Of a DNA stretch of 64,000 nt, positions 8,476 through 17,358 are shown piece after piece; positions within the stretch are counted from its first letter, which is position 1; every line of letters starts with the position of its first letter. The notes beneath the pieces were generated by a model that was given only the letters and a program-made list of their open reading frames with translations, made no database searches and was not told the DNA's origin. The translations under genes and the position numbers were made by a program. The DNA is from Chryseobacterium wanjuense. GTDB lineage: Bacteria > Bacteroidota > Bacteroidia > Flavobacteriales > Weeksellaceae. Where the stretch lies: the NCBI RefSeq assembly GCF_900111495.1, contig NZ_FOIU01000001.1, positions 1,674,001-1,738,000 on the forward strand. Reading direction: 5' to 3'.

Positions 8476-9642
8476 TTATTTGGGCAATTCGGGCGGAGTA
8501 ATCCTTTCTGTTTTTGAAGATAATGTTCTAAGAAATGCTTCTAATTGAGAAATTTCTTCGTCTGTGAGTTCCAGCATTCTTACCATTCCGGATTTCTCGG
8601 AAGCTAATGCAATTCCCTGATGCACGGTCGAGCGTTTTTGTCCATGTTCTGGGTTTCCTTTGCTGTAAAACTGTATCACATCAGCTAATGTCAGCATAGA
8701 ACCATTATGCATCCAAGGTCCTGTTTTTGCCACTTCCCTTAAACTCGGGACACGGAATTTTCCGGCATCTGCAGGATTTTTCGTTACTAAAAACATTCCC
8801 AGATCTTCACCTTTCTCACCTAATAACGATGTTCCTACATTTTCAAATTTTTGATTGGAAAAATACCCGGAATTGTGGCAGTTCATGCACTGTGCTTTGG
8901 TTCTGAAAAGATGCAGTCCCATCACCTCGTCATTTGTATAAACATCTGATTTACCATCAATAAACTGGTCAAACTTACTGGAAGAACTTTTAACCGTTCT
9001 TTCAAAAGTCGCAATAGCCTTTGAAATCCTGTCTTTCGTTACGGTTTTATCTCCAAATGCTTTTTCGAATAAGATTTCGTAGCCTTTTATTCTAGCGATT
9101 TTCCCGGCGGCCATATCGATATGTTCGCCCATTTCCCTTTCATCCTGAATCGGTATCTGCGACTGTTCTTCCAGAGATCCGGCTCGGCCGTCCCAGAATA
9201 AAGACCGTGCATAGGCCACATTCAGAATGGTCATCGCATTTCTGGAACCCAGCTGCCTGTCGTGTCCGAAAGAAAAAGTCCTGTTGTCGCACCATCCCAG
9301 CTCCGGATCGTGACAGGATGCACAGGCAATCTGATTGGATTTTGAAAGACGCGGATCAAAAAACAGTACTTTCCCCAGCAGTGCTTTGTCTTCGGAATAC
9401 AGGTTATCTTTAGGAAATTCCGTTTCGGGTAAATGTCCGATTTCAGAGAAAGTTTCCCTTGTTTCGGGATCCAGAATAGGTTTCGGCCATGATGAAGAAT
9501 CTCCCGAAGAATACAATTTCCGGAGATTGGCAATAAAGCCCTCTTTTTGTCTGATCTCTTTCTGAACGGTATTGTTTAAACAGTTATTCAAAAGTGAAAC
9601 AACCAAAAATAAAACGAATATCCAGCTTAAAGCATTCTTCAT
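8476..9642 (-). CDS. Diheme cytochrome c peroxidase (CcpA/MauG family)
   Basis: A 388-residue exported protein with two c-type haem sites, CASCH (Cys107, Cys110, His111) and CMNCH (Cys252, Cys255, His256), the hallmark of bacterial diheme peroxidases, which reduce H2O2 in the periplasm with electrons from the cytochrome chain. MauG relatives instead oxidise protein or small-molecule substrates. The conserved segments GKVLFFDPRLS, MTILNVAYARSLFWDGRAGSLEEQ and FRVPSLREVAKTGPWMHNG are present. The leader ends LLNNC at residue 21, an imperfect lipobox, so it may be a lipoprotein or have an uncleaved anchor. It faces the redox operon; a functional link is possible but unproven. Confidence 0.88.
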   Translation of the reverse strand: MKNALSWIFVLFLVVSLLNNCLNNTVQKEIRQKEGFIANLRKLYSSGDSSSWPKPILDPETRETFSEIGHLPETEFPKDNLYSEDKALLGKVLFFDPRLSKSNQIACASCHDPELGWCDNRTFSFGHDRQLGSRNAMTILNVAYARSLFWDGRAGSLEEQSQIPIQDEREMGEHIDMAAGKIARIKGYEILFEKAFGDKTVTKDRISKAIATFERTVKSSSSKFDQFIDGKSDVYTNDEVMGLHLFRTKAQCMNCHNSGYFSNQKFENVGTSLLGEKGEDLGMFLVTKNPADAGKFRVPSLREVAKTGPWMHNGSMLTLADVIQFYSKGNPEHGQKRSTVHQGIALASEKSGMVRMLELTDEEISQLEAFLRTLSSKTERITPPELPK

Positions 9643-9661
9643 GGTTTGGGTGACGTTTTGG

Positions 9662-9669
9662 CAAAAATA
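9662..9669 (-). promoter_or_regulatory. -7 promoter box of the diheme peroxidase gene
   Basis: On the minus strand TATTTTTG matches TAnnTTTG and ends 19 bp upstream of the ATG at 9642. The -33 box is not clear. Confidence 0.5.
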
Positions 9670-9702
9670 TGGATTCTTGGGAAAACTTTAAGGGTAAAAT
9701 AA

Positions 9703-9726
9703 AAATCCGACTTTAATGCCGGATTT
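9703..9726 (-). terminator. Intrinsic terminator of the broken lipoprotein gene
   Basis: AAATCCG (9703-9709) pairs with CGGATTT (9720-9726); on the minus strand the stem is followed by TTATTTTA. It lies 40 bp beyond the stop of the frameshifted lipoprotein gene. Confidence 0.65.
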
Positions 9727-9766
9727 GATATTTAGTATTATTGTTTTATAAATTTCTTTACTTTAC

Positions 9767-10184
9767 CTATTGCGCATAAAAATTTGCTTCAGATCTGTTC
9801 CAGTCTCCTTGAACATATGTATTATTACCACCATTACTTATTATTACAGATGTTAATGGTCCCATTGATTTATTATTAGATAAAGTATTATTTACAGGAT
9901 ATAAAGAATACCATTCATTGGCAAAAGTCATAGGAACTGCATTATCCATAAAATTAACACCACTAATATTATTCATAGGTTTAAATGATTCCCACCAATC
10001 TCTTTCAAAAGTATTCCATACTATAGAAAGATTGCTTTGAAACAAATACTGCCCTTTATCTACTGTTACCCATTCAAATGTTTTTTTCGTACTTGTTATC
10101 ACTCTGGCAAGAAAATAACGACAATGCCATAGCTCCGGTGATTAAGAAAGAATAAGCATTGATAAAACTCGATTGTTTTTGCAT
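9767..10184 (-). pseudogene. Frameshifted small lipoprotein gene
   Basis: From the ATG at 10182-10184 one frame encodes a 36-residue peptide with a lipoprotein signal (hydrophobic stretch, lipobox LFSC, then QSDNKYEKNI) and stops at TGA. The other frame continues with coding-like protein, FEWVTVDKGQYLFQSNLSIV to NRSEANFYAQ, ending at 9767. The two frames meet at an A7 run (T7 at 10081-10087 on the plus strand). Six A instead of seven would fuse them into one lipoprotein of about 138 residues. A TAnnTTTG box (10213-10220) and a terminator (9703-9726) frame the whole unit, so it was, or still is, one gene. A sequencing indel, a phase-variable tract, transcript slippage or a true pseudogene are all possible. 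The mature protein family was not recognised. Confidence 0.75.
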
Positions 10185-10212
10185 AATAAATTTGTTTGTA
10201 TTTTTACTGCTG

Positions 10213-10220
10213 CAAAACTA
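10213..10220 (-). promoter_or_regulatory. -7 promoter box of the frameshifted lipoprotein gene
   Basis: Minus-strand TAGTTTTG fits TAnnTTTG and ends 28 bp before the ATG at 10184. It supports that ATG as the true start. Confidence 0.5.
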
Positions 10221-10316
10221 CAATCCGATTAAAAGGCATGATATGAAGAATATGTAAGTGTATTATTTCCCTGAGTAGATGTGGAATTCTATGTTTAAGT
10301 GTTATTTAAATAAAAT

Positions 10317-11051
10317 CTAATCTCTAACCTGCAATTTTTGAAGAAATTCGTTTTTCCTGCGTACAGAAACATCCAAAACAGAGTTATCATTCATAATAAC
10401 CTGCCCGCCTTTTCCTTTTATATATTCCTTTAATTGAGCCAGATTAATAAGATATTTATGGTGTATCCTGAAAAAATTGTACTCAGCAAGGAAAGCTTCA
10501 AATTCCAGTAAAGTTTTACAAACGGTTATTTTCGTCTTATCTGTGAAATAGAATGTCGTATAATTGGAATCTGCTTCACAACGGATAATTTCTGAAATAT
10601 TGACGAGCTTAAAACCCTGTAAAGTCGGCAGGCTTATTTTGTCGTATTGTGTGTTATTTACGGGTAAAACTGTGTTCTTTTTAATATTTTCAAGCGCTTT
10701 ATTAACCGCAACAATAAAATCCAACTTCTTGATTGGTTTTAAAAGATAATCCGTGGCTCCGTTTTTTATGGCCTGAATTGCAAAATTTTCATAAGCCGTA
10801 ATAAAAATAATCTCCGACTCTATCTCTTTAAACATGGATAATAGCTCAAAAACATTGCTGTCACCAAGCTGTATATCCAGAAAAAGGATATCGGGCGTTG
10901 TTTTGATGAGGTAGGAATAAGCTTCTTCCACGCTCGCTCCCTGAAATACGACTTCCACTTCCGGAAATTCGTTTTCCAGAAGAAGGGCTACATAATCCCG
11001 GCCGTGCTGCTCATCATCGATGATGCAGGCTGTTAGTTGTTTTTTCATCAT
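10317..11051 (-). CDS. LytTR-type response regulator
   Basis: A 244-residue two-component regulator. The receiver domain spans about residues 6-125, with acidic pocket DDE at 12-14, phospho-acceptor Asp59 in LFLDIQLG and the conserved Lys of LLKPIKK near residue 107. The LytTR DNA-binding domain occupies about 145-240 (TLQGFKLVNISEIIRCEAD, FRIHHKYLINLAQLKEY). Such domains bind direct repeats spaced about two helical turns apart, and a repeat of that kind lies nearby at 14049-14081. The start overlaps the kinase gene by 38 bp, so the pair is co-translated. Confidence 0.92.
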   Translation of the reverse strand: MMKKQLTACIIDDEQHGRDYVALLLENEFPEVEVVFQGASVEEAYSYLIKTTPDILFLDIQLGDSNVFELLSMFKEIESEIIFITAYENFAIQAIKNGATDYLLKPIKKLDFIVAVNKALENIKKNTVLPVNNTQYDKISLPTLQGFKLVNISEIIRCEADSNYTTFYFTDKTKITVCKTLLEFEAFLAEYNFFRIHHKYLINLAQLKEYIKGKGGQVIMNDNSVLDVSVRRKNEFLQKLQVRD

Positions 11052-13956
11052 TGTGTATGTGTATTTTTATTTGTGTTCCTTGTTTGTTGTTTTCAGACAG
11101 ATTATTGATTTCCAGATGAATATCAACTTTAAACAATTGTTTGAATGTTTCTATCCTCTTCTGCGAAAGCTTCACTCCAAAAGAATTTGTCTTAGACGGA
11201 AGTCCTTCAATGTTCTGAATTCCGACACCATTATCCTCAATCGTGATACAAAGTACAGAATCAGCATAATCAAATAAAATCTGAATATTCCCTTTCCTGT
11301 CTTTAAGGCCGGAAATCCCATGTTTGATCGCATTTTCTACAAAAGGCTGTATCAACAAAGAAGGAATCGTCCATTCCTGGTTGACCTTATCTGAAACCGT
11401 GATCGAATAATCAAACTTATCTTTCAACCGAAGTTTTTCCATATTGAGATATAGTGAAAGATATTCTGCTTCATCCTTTATCGTCATAAAAGTTTTCTCG
11501 GAATAATGAAGCGTTTTGCGGATCATCTGCGAGAAAACATCCAGATAATTTTCTGTTTCCTGATAATCTTTTTTGTACAATAAAAACTGGATAGAATTAA
11601 GACAATTATAAATAAAATGAGGGTTAATCTGCGCTTTGATTGCCTGAAGCTCGAGTTCTGCAATTTTCTTTTCGTATACCAATTCCCTTACTTTTTTATT
11701 TCTCCTTTTCTGAAAATAAAGATTGATGATAAGGAAAATAATAATTCCGCCAAATAAAATTAACAATGCTGTAAACCACCAAGTCTGCCAAAATTTAGGC
11801 TTGATTTCAAAGCTGAGATCGGTGGATGTGTGAGATTGCTTGCCATTATACCCTATTCCAAAAACTTTAAAAATATATTTTCCCGGCGGCAAAGAATTAA
11901 AAATAATCTTTGATGAATTGCCTGTATACCAACTTTTATTGAGTCCTTCGATTTTATACTTATAATGGATCTTTCCCTGAGAAGCATAATCCGGAAAGCT
12001 AAGGTTGAAAATTACATCATTATTGGGCGATTCTCCGGTAAGTTTCTCATTAAGATCAAAAAATTCTTTCCCTCCGATAACGACAGAATTGATAATTACT
12101 TTTTTATTGATAAATTTCTGCTGCGTCAGTAACTTTTTTATTGAAAATATCCCCAATCCTTTTGAAGTCCCCACATAAATGGTGTCTTTCCGTATAACAC
12201 ATCCTGCAACTATATTGGAAGGAAGACCATCCGTCTGGGTGAAATTATCGATTTTAAAAGAATTTCCTTTCATCTCAACCCGGCTCAGTCCGGAATTGGA
12301 ACTTGCCCAGAAAACATTCGGGCTTTCTACCTGGATTTTTTTTATCTGATCCGTTATGAGTCCGTTTTCCTCCGAGACTTTATGGAGAATTTTTTGGTTA
12401 TTAAAAATTACAATTCCCTGAAGATTCGTTGCGCCCACAAAAAGATTTGATCCCAATTTTTTGATGTCCGTAAAATAATAATCTCCGAGAAATAAAGTTT
12501 TCTTCTTTGTCTTGATATTAAACTTAAATAAATCCTTAAAATCTCCCACAAACAGGCTGTCCCTATCATAAGGCAGCGCTGTGTATGTTCTTTCCTTTAC
12601 TAATTCTGAATAGGTATTTTTAACAAAATTATATTCAACCAACGCATCAGAAACGCAAAATAAAACCGAATGATCCGTGTAAGGAATTATATTTTTCAGA
12701 TTCCACTCGTGGATAAGCTTTTTAGTTTTAGTGATTGTATTGTAGATAAAAACATCTTTAGCTAAGCCGAAAATAATAATATTGCCTTTAGAAAATATGC
12801 CTTTGTGTTCCAGCTTCCTGTTTTCTTCAATAGTGATATCTGTAATTTTATTGGAATGGAAAATTCCTCCTTTTGCCTCATTGTAGCCCAGGAAAATATC
12901 TTTCCCGTTGTCTGAAATAGCCGTAATATAGGATGAATTGTTCTTTACAGGTAAATTGATATAGTTTTTGAAAAATTTTTCAGCAATAAAAAATAGTCCA
13001 CTGTTCTTTGTCGTCATCCAGATATTATGATCTGCATCCACCAGTAATCCGTTGATAATGTAGTCGCTTAAAAGCTTTACGGGAGAAGGCAGCTTTTTTC
13101 TAAGATGCAAATCCTGATTAAAAAACAGAATGCCTCCTTTTTGCAGGCAGATCCACAGTCTGTTGTCTTTGTCTATAGAGATATGATAAATGTCTTCCTC
13201 GGAAGTATAACTATGAATTTTTCTGAAATAAAATTGGTTTTCCAGCTGATAAATATCTACTTTTTTTCCATTTTGAACAATGACAAAATCTTTTTTATCA
13301 ACTAATATTCCTTCTTTTTCAGTTAATGACAGATTACAAACCGTTTCTTTTTTAGTAAAAATATTATACGCGATAATTTTCTTGTCTGGAGAGGATAAAA
13401 AAAGCAAAGAAGGATCACTTTCAAATCCAAAACCTACTACCTTATCCGGTTTAGATTTACTTTGATAGTATAATGGAATACTTTTAACTTTTTCGTTTTT
13501 ATAAATGAAAATTTTTTGGGGATTTCTCGAGCTATAAAGGATCATCGAGTCCTTAATATTGAATATAATCGGATTATCTTTAAACTGTAACTGCAGTTTT
13601 TTAAGTTCCTTATTCTGGTCAGAGTTAATGATTTTTCCGTTTTTTAAATACGCGAAGTCATTCAGAAACGGGGCGATAAAAATTTCCCCGTTGGATAAGG
13701 GTCTGCACGCCAGAATATCAACATTTTTTAATCCGTTTTTTTTGGTATACTGTACAAAATCTTTCCCATCAAATCTGAAAAATCCGTTGTCACTTCCTAT
13801 CCAGATAAATCCTTTATTGTCCTGAGAAATACTGTAGGTATAATAGCTGTTTAGCCCGTCATCCTCATTATAATTGATCAATCCGGGAATCTGACTGCAA
13901 TATAATGACGAAAAGAGAGAGAAAATAAATAAAAAGTATTTATATATTTTTTTCAA
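11014..13956 (-). CDS. Beta-propeller sensor histidine kinase (LytS-like)
   Basis: A 980-residue membrane sensor. After a signal segment come repeated two-component regulator propeller blades (about 25-640), with motifs such as DNKGFIWIGSDNGFFRFDG and DHNIWMTTKNSGLFF; then a Y_Y_Y domain (about 650-715), one transmembrane helix (about 722-746), a His_kinase domain with INPHFIYNCLNSIQF (phospho-acceptor His780) and an HATPase with PFVENAIKHG and EDNGVGIQ. The propeller probably faces the periplasm. Relatives in Bacteroidota often sense glycans, but here no glycan enzymes adjoin. Its partner is the overlapping LytTR regulator. Confidence 0.9.
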   Translation of the reverse strand: MKKIYKYFLFIFSLFSSLYCSQIPGLINYNEDDGLNSYYTYSISQDNKGFIWIGSDNGFFRFDGKDFVQYTKKNGLKNVDILACRPLSNGEIFIAPFLNDFAYLKNGKIINSDQNKELKKLQLQFKDNPIIFNIKDSMILYSSRNPQKIFIYKNEKVKSIPLYYQSKSKPDKVVGFGFESDPSLLFLSSPDKKIIAYNIFTKKETVCNLSLTEKEGILVDKKDFVIVQNGKKVDIYQLENQFYFRKIHSYTSEEDIYHISIDKDNRLWICLQKGGILFFNQDLHLRKKLPSPVKLLSDYIINGLLVDADHNIWMTTKNSGLFFIAEKFFKNYINLPVKNNSSYITAISDNGKDIFLGYNEAKGGIFHSNKITDITIEENRKLEHKGIFSKGNIIIFGLAKDVFIYNTITKTKKLIHEWNLKNIIPYTDHSVLFCVSDALVEYNFVKNTYSELVKERTYTALPYDRDSLFVGDFKDLFKFNIKTKKKTLFLGDYYFTDIKKLGSNLFVGATNLQGIVIFNNQKILHKVSEENGLITDQIKKIQVESPNVFWASSNSGLSRVEMKGNSFKIDNFTQTDGLPSNIVAGCVIRKDTIYVGTSKGLGIFSIKKLLTQQKFINKKVIINSVVIGGKEFFDLNEKLTGESPNNDVIFNLSFPDYASQGKIHYKYKIEGLNKSWYTGNSSKIIFNSLPPGKYIFKVFGIGYNGKQSHTSTDLSFEIKPKFWQTWWFTALLILFGGIIIFLIINLYFQKRRNKKVRELVYEKKIAELELQAIKAQINPHFIYNCLNSIQFLLYKKDYQETENYLDVFSQMIRKTLHYSEKTFMTIKDEAEYLSLYLNMEKLRLKDKFDYSITVSDKVNQEWTIPSLLIQPFVENAIKHGISGLKDRKGNIQILFDYADSVLCITIEDNGVGIQNIEGLPSKTNSFGVKLSQKRIETFKQLFKVDIHLEINNLSENNKQGTQIKIHIHNDEKTTNSLHHR

Positions 13957-13977
13957 ATTTGTGTTTAGCTAGAGATG

Positions 13978-13985
13978 CAAATATA
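13978..13985 (-). promoter_or_regulatory. -7 promoter box of the sensor kinase operon
   Basis: Minus-strand TATATTTG matches TAnnTTTG, ending 21 bp before the kinase ATG at 13956. Confidence 0.5.
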
Positions 13986-14048
13986 CACTTTTTTTAATGA
14001 ACAGGATTTATTAAAAGAAATTAGAGTTATCCCATAAAACGAAATTTT

Positions 14049-14081
14049 TCACACTTACTCTGTGAGACGTCACACTTACTC
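14049..14081 (+). promoter_or_regulatory. 21-bp-spaced direct repeat, probable LytTR operator
   Basis: TCACACTTACTC occurs at 14049-14060 and again, identical, at 14070-14081: a start-to-start distance of 21 bp, two helical turns. LytTR regulators such as AgrA bind direct repeats with this periodicity. The second copy ends 3 bp before a TTTG -33 box, the position expected of an activator site for the gene at 14160. The adjacent kinase/LytTR pair is the obvious candidate. Confidence 0.65.
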
Positions 14082-14084
14082 GTT

Positions 14085-14119
14085 TTTGATATCCAGGACT
14101 GGTAAAAAATATAATTTTG
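14085..14119 (+). promoter_or_regulatory. Promoter of the LRR-like secreted protein gene
   Basis: TTTG (14085-14088), a 23-bp spacer and TAATTTTG (14112-14119) fit the Bacteroidota -33/-7 promoter. Start of transcription would be near 14124, leaving a leader of about 35 nt. Confidence 0.65.
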
Positions 14120-14159
14120 CAGTCACAAATGTCTACTAAAGACTCAACACATTAAACAG

Positions 14160-16361
14160 ATGAAAAAAAGTTTATTACTATTATCCCTGATGGTTTCATT
14201 GGGGATAAATTCCCAAATCGTCAATATTCCTGACACTAATTTTAAGGCGAAACTTCTGTCTTCTTCACCGTCTAATACTGTTGCGAAAGATTTGAGTGGA
14301 AGCTATTTTGCGATTGATGCGAATGGAGATGGGGAGATAGAGACAACGGAAGCAGAACAAGTGGGAGAATTGGTACTTATAGATAACAACATATTAAACT
14401 ATCAAGGGATTTTATTTTTTAGTAATGTTAAAAAAATGGAAATAGAAAATGGGAGTGGCTTGCCTGTAATACCATTGGATATTTCTAATCTTAATTTTTT
14501 AACAGATGTAGAAGTTCGGCTTTTTTCTATTTTTCCTGTTTTTTCCGGAACACCAAGTTTAAAAAATGTCAATATTACTATTACGAATGACGCCCCTCAA
14601 TTTTCCAATAATGCAATAAATGCTTTTAATAATACCTTAACTTCACTGGAATCATTAAACAGTTTGGAAAAGGTCTCACTGGCATCTTCGGGGAATCAGA
14701 TAGGCTTCCCTTTAACGCTTAATTTAAGTAATCATTCAAACTTAAAAGAAGTAAATATTAATAATATTGAGCTAAACAAATTAGATTTGAGCCATTGCAA
14801 TCTTCTAAACTTAATAAATATTGTTGCTTCTTCTTCACCTTACTTTGAGGAATTGGATATCAGCTACTCTCCACTTATCACTAATTTAACTTCGTATTCC
14901 CATGTTAAAAAATTACTAGCGAGTAACTGTTTAAGCCTGCAGAAAATTTTTCTTCAAAAAGCTCAAAATTTATATTTAAATAATTGCCCCCAACTTAATG
15001 AAATTGAAATTCGGGAACTTGGAAAAGATGCTGCTACCAACCCTATTGAAGCAATAAACTGTCCCAACATTAAAACTCTTTCTTTAGGCTATCAATATCC
15101 GTCATTTGATGCTACTCCTTTTACTAACCTGGAATATTTGACATTGAATACTTTTAGTTTTTTCCCATCAGATCCTACTTTTAATGAAGAATTACAGAAT
15201 TTGATGCTGAATAATAATGCCAATCTAAAAATATTAAACATTAGTAATTACAAAATATTAAACGATTTAAATATTAATGGATTGGCCAAACTAGAGCAAA
15301 TTATATGTGGTGTAGGTTATAATCCTATGACACAGCAACTTCCTTCTTTTTCAGACTTTTTACAATCATTAAACATACAAAACTGCCCTCTATTGGCAAC
15401 CCTTATATTATCAGATCATAAAGGATTAAAAACTGCGGTAATTAAGAACTGTCCGAAACTAATATCCTTTAGCCTAGGATCTTCTAACCCAACGCCTGAT
15501 TCGTTGGAAAGCTTAGAAATTGATAATTGTACTCTGCTAAACAACGTAGCTGTTTCTAGATCTCATCTTACCAATTTGAAAATTCTAAATTGTCCGGCGT
15601 TAAAGGAACTTTACGCAGAATATAACCTATTGAATTCTATTGATTTAACCAATTCAACAGCTTCCATAACGCACCTTTTTTTATCTAATAACAATTTAAC
15701 TTCCTTTAATAATGCTTTATCATTTCCTAATTTGGAAATGCTTTTTTTGAGTGGAAACAGAATCGAAAACTTGGACTTATCAAATCATAGTAAGATTAAT
15801 TATTTAGAATATCGAGCAACTTCTGGTTTTACTCCTGGTTCCCCAATCAACTCGCCAACATTTTTAAAAACGGTAAACCTAAATGGTTGTTCAAATATTG
15901 AAAGTGTAGATTTAGAATCGTCTGTTTTAGATAAATTATTTCTAAAAAATGGCAGAAATGAATTTCTTTCAATTATCAATTCTCCTACCCTTCAATACAT
16001 TTGTTGTGATGCAAGCCAAATATCAGATATACAATCTCTTGTTAACCAAAATGGTTATACTAATTGTATAGTAACAAGCGATTGCAATATTGGCCCAGTA
16101 TTAAGCACCGCTGAAAATTCTTCAAATCCAGCAACAATTAAAATTCATCCTAATCCCACAAAAGGCGATGTCACAATCAATGCAGATTCAAAAATTAAAT
16201 CTGTTGAAGTATATGACGCACAGGGAAGAATCATCCAGAAACAAATGGGAATCAATTCTCAGGAAGCAAAAGTTTCCATCCACAGCAGCACTTCAGGGAT
16301 GTATATTTTCAAGATTACTACAGAAAAAGAAGTGATTACGAAAAAAGTGATTAAAAATTAA
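14160..16361 (+). CDS. LRR-like protein secreted by the type IX system
   Basis: A 733-residue exported protein: Sec signal (MKKSLLLLSLMVSLGINSQ), an N-terminal module common in flavobacterial internalin-like proteins (VNIPDTNFKAKLL, DANGDGEIETTEA), a long irregular leucine-rich section with blocks such as LKEVNINNIELNKLDLSHC and LTSFNNALSFPNLEMLFLSG, and a C-terminal T9SS type A sorting domain from about residue 658 (IKIHPNPTKGDVTI, VEVYDAQGRII, GMYIFKI, TKKVIKN). Such proteins are exposed on or released from the surface and may bind proteins or glycans. It is divergent from the kinase/LytTR pair, and its promoter carries the direct repeat at 14049-14081. Ligand unknown. Confidence 0.85.
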   Translation: MKKSLLLLSLMVSLGINSQIVNIPDTNFKAKLLSSSPSNTVAKDLSGSYFAIDANGDGEIETTEAEQVGELVLIDNNILNYQGILFFSNVKKMEIENGSGLPVIPLDISNLNFLTDVEVRLFSIFPVFSGTPSLKNVNITITNDAPQFSNNAINAFNNTLTSLESLNSLEKVSLASSGNQIGFPLTLNLSNHSNLKEVNINNIELNKLDLSHCNLLNLINIVASSSPYFEELDISYSPLITNLTSYSHVKKLLASNCLSLQKIFLQKAQNLYLNNCPQLNEIEIRELGKDAATNPIEAINCPNIKTLSLGYQYPSFDATPFTNLEYLTLNTFSFFPSDPTFNEELQNLMLNNNANLKILNISNYKILNDLNINGLAKLEQIICGVGYNPMTQQLPSFSDFLQSLNIQNCPLLATLILSDHKGLKTAVIKNCPKLISFSLGSSNPTPDSLESLEIDNCTLLNNVAVSRSHLTNLKILNCPALKELYAEYNLLNSIDLTNSTASITHLFLSNNNLTSFNNALSFPNLEMLFLSGNRIENLDLSNHSKINYLEYRATSGFTPGSPINSPTFLKTVNLNGCSNIESVDLESSVLDKLFLKNGRNEFLSIINSPTLQYICCDASQISDIQSLVNQNGYTNCIVTSDCNIGPVLSTAENSSNPATIKIHPNPTKGDVTINADSKIKSVEVYDAQGRIIQKQMGINSQEAKVSIHSSTSGMYIFKITTEKEVITKKVIKN

Positions 16362-16436
16362 AGAGTAAATGCCGTTAAAACTCTGAAAGGCAAAAGCACA
16401 AAAACAATAAAATTGTTTCATTTTCATTTATTCAAG

Positions 16437-16467
16437 AAATCCTTTAATTATAATTTTTAAAGGATTT
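16437..16467 (+). terminator. Intrinsic terminator after the LRR-like gene
   Basis: AAATCCTTTAA (16437-16447) pairs with TTAAAGGATTT (16457-16467), followed by TTTCTTT. Confidence 0.75.
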
Positions 16468-16525
16468 TTTCTTTATATATCTATTCTCAAAAACAGAAAA
16501 ACTAGTATCCATCCCCGTAAACTTG

Positions 16526-16533
16526 TATATTTG
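16526..16533 (+). promoter_or_regulatory. -7 promoter box deciding the start of the next gene
   Basis: TATATTTG fits TAnnTTTG. Transcription would begin near 16538, so an upstream TTG start at 16523 is excluded and the ATG at 16571 is favoured. Confidence 0.5.
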
Positions 16534-16570
16534 CGAAATTAAAATTATTTTCGACAAGAATTTTTTAACT

Positions 16571-17071
16571 ATGCCGACCGATGCTTCCCATAAGCTCATT
16601 CCCATGACCACTTTTGTCATTGAGTACTATTCCAATGAAGGATATGCCGATCTTCAAACATTGAATTTGATGAACAACTACGCCAGATTCCTGAAGCAGC
16701 CATTGACCCTCGGAATGTTTGTACCCATCGATGCTGAAGGAAAAGTTTTGAAGGAACCCAAAAACTACAAATCCTGGAAATCCCTCGAACACAACAATAG
16801 AAAAGACAATGATAATTCCCCAAACACAAGCTTCGAAGAATACAGAATCTACCAAAAAGCTGAAGAAAACTGTTTATTTGAAGGGTTTGAGGTTGCCTAC
16901 AACGGCTATTCTGTAGTAAGAATTGTAGCTTCTTATGATCATTCGATCGAACTTTCTTTTAATACCAACGATTTAACGTCTCAGACCCTGAACGATGTCG
17001 AATCTCTTACTGCTTTTCATGAAATCTATCTAAATTCCAATGCTCTGAAAATGATCGGTATCCGAAAATAA
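16571..17071 (+). CDS. Hypothetical cytoplasmic protein
   Basis: A 166-residue soluble protein, from ATG 16571 (MPTDASHKLIPMTTFVIEY). The open frame reaches back to 16523, but that stretch overlaps a promoter box. It has no signal peptide or transmembrane segment and is mixed alpha/beta in character, with a charged loop (KDNDNSPNTSFEEYR) in the middle. I do not recognise the family. It stands alone between a terminator and the LacI-family regulator. Confidence 0.6.
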   Translation: MPTDASHKLIPMTTFVIEYYSNEGYADLQTLNLMNNYARFLKQPLTLGMFVPIDAEGKVLKEPKNYKSWKSLEHNNRKDNDNSPNTSFEEYRIYQKAEENCLFEGFEVAYNGYSVVRIVASYDHSIELSFNTNDLTSQTLNDVESLTAFHEIYLNSNALKMIGIRK

Positions 17072-17358
17072 ATCGATTGGATAAATTCAACTTCAAGCGT
17101 TCTTTTTGATTTAATAAACTCCCATTTAAAGTCTTTTTAAACTAACTGAAAATTTCACCACAAAAGATTAAACAAGTTCATCTTATAATTTATGTAAAGA
17201 TTAAAAAAAATCAACATTTTAACTTTTTTCAGTTTTAATATGATTTTATTCAATCTTAATCTGCATAAAAATTATATCCAATAGATATAAAATGATTAAA
17301 TTTACGTCAATAATCAGCCAAAAATCATTGGCAAACAAAACAGCACAAAAAAACTTGT

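Noticed and set aside
10081..10087. Programmed -1 frameshift (A-AAA-AAC heptamer) in the broken lipoprotein gene
   Set aside because: The heptamer is present, but a -1 shift leads to a stop after a few codons; the body lies in the +1 frame, so loss of one A is needed instead.
17070..17077. Fifth operator upstream of the LacI-family gene
   Set aside because: Only the inner AATCGATT is symmetric; the outer bases do not match, and 8-bp matches also occur in coding sequence.
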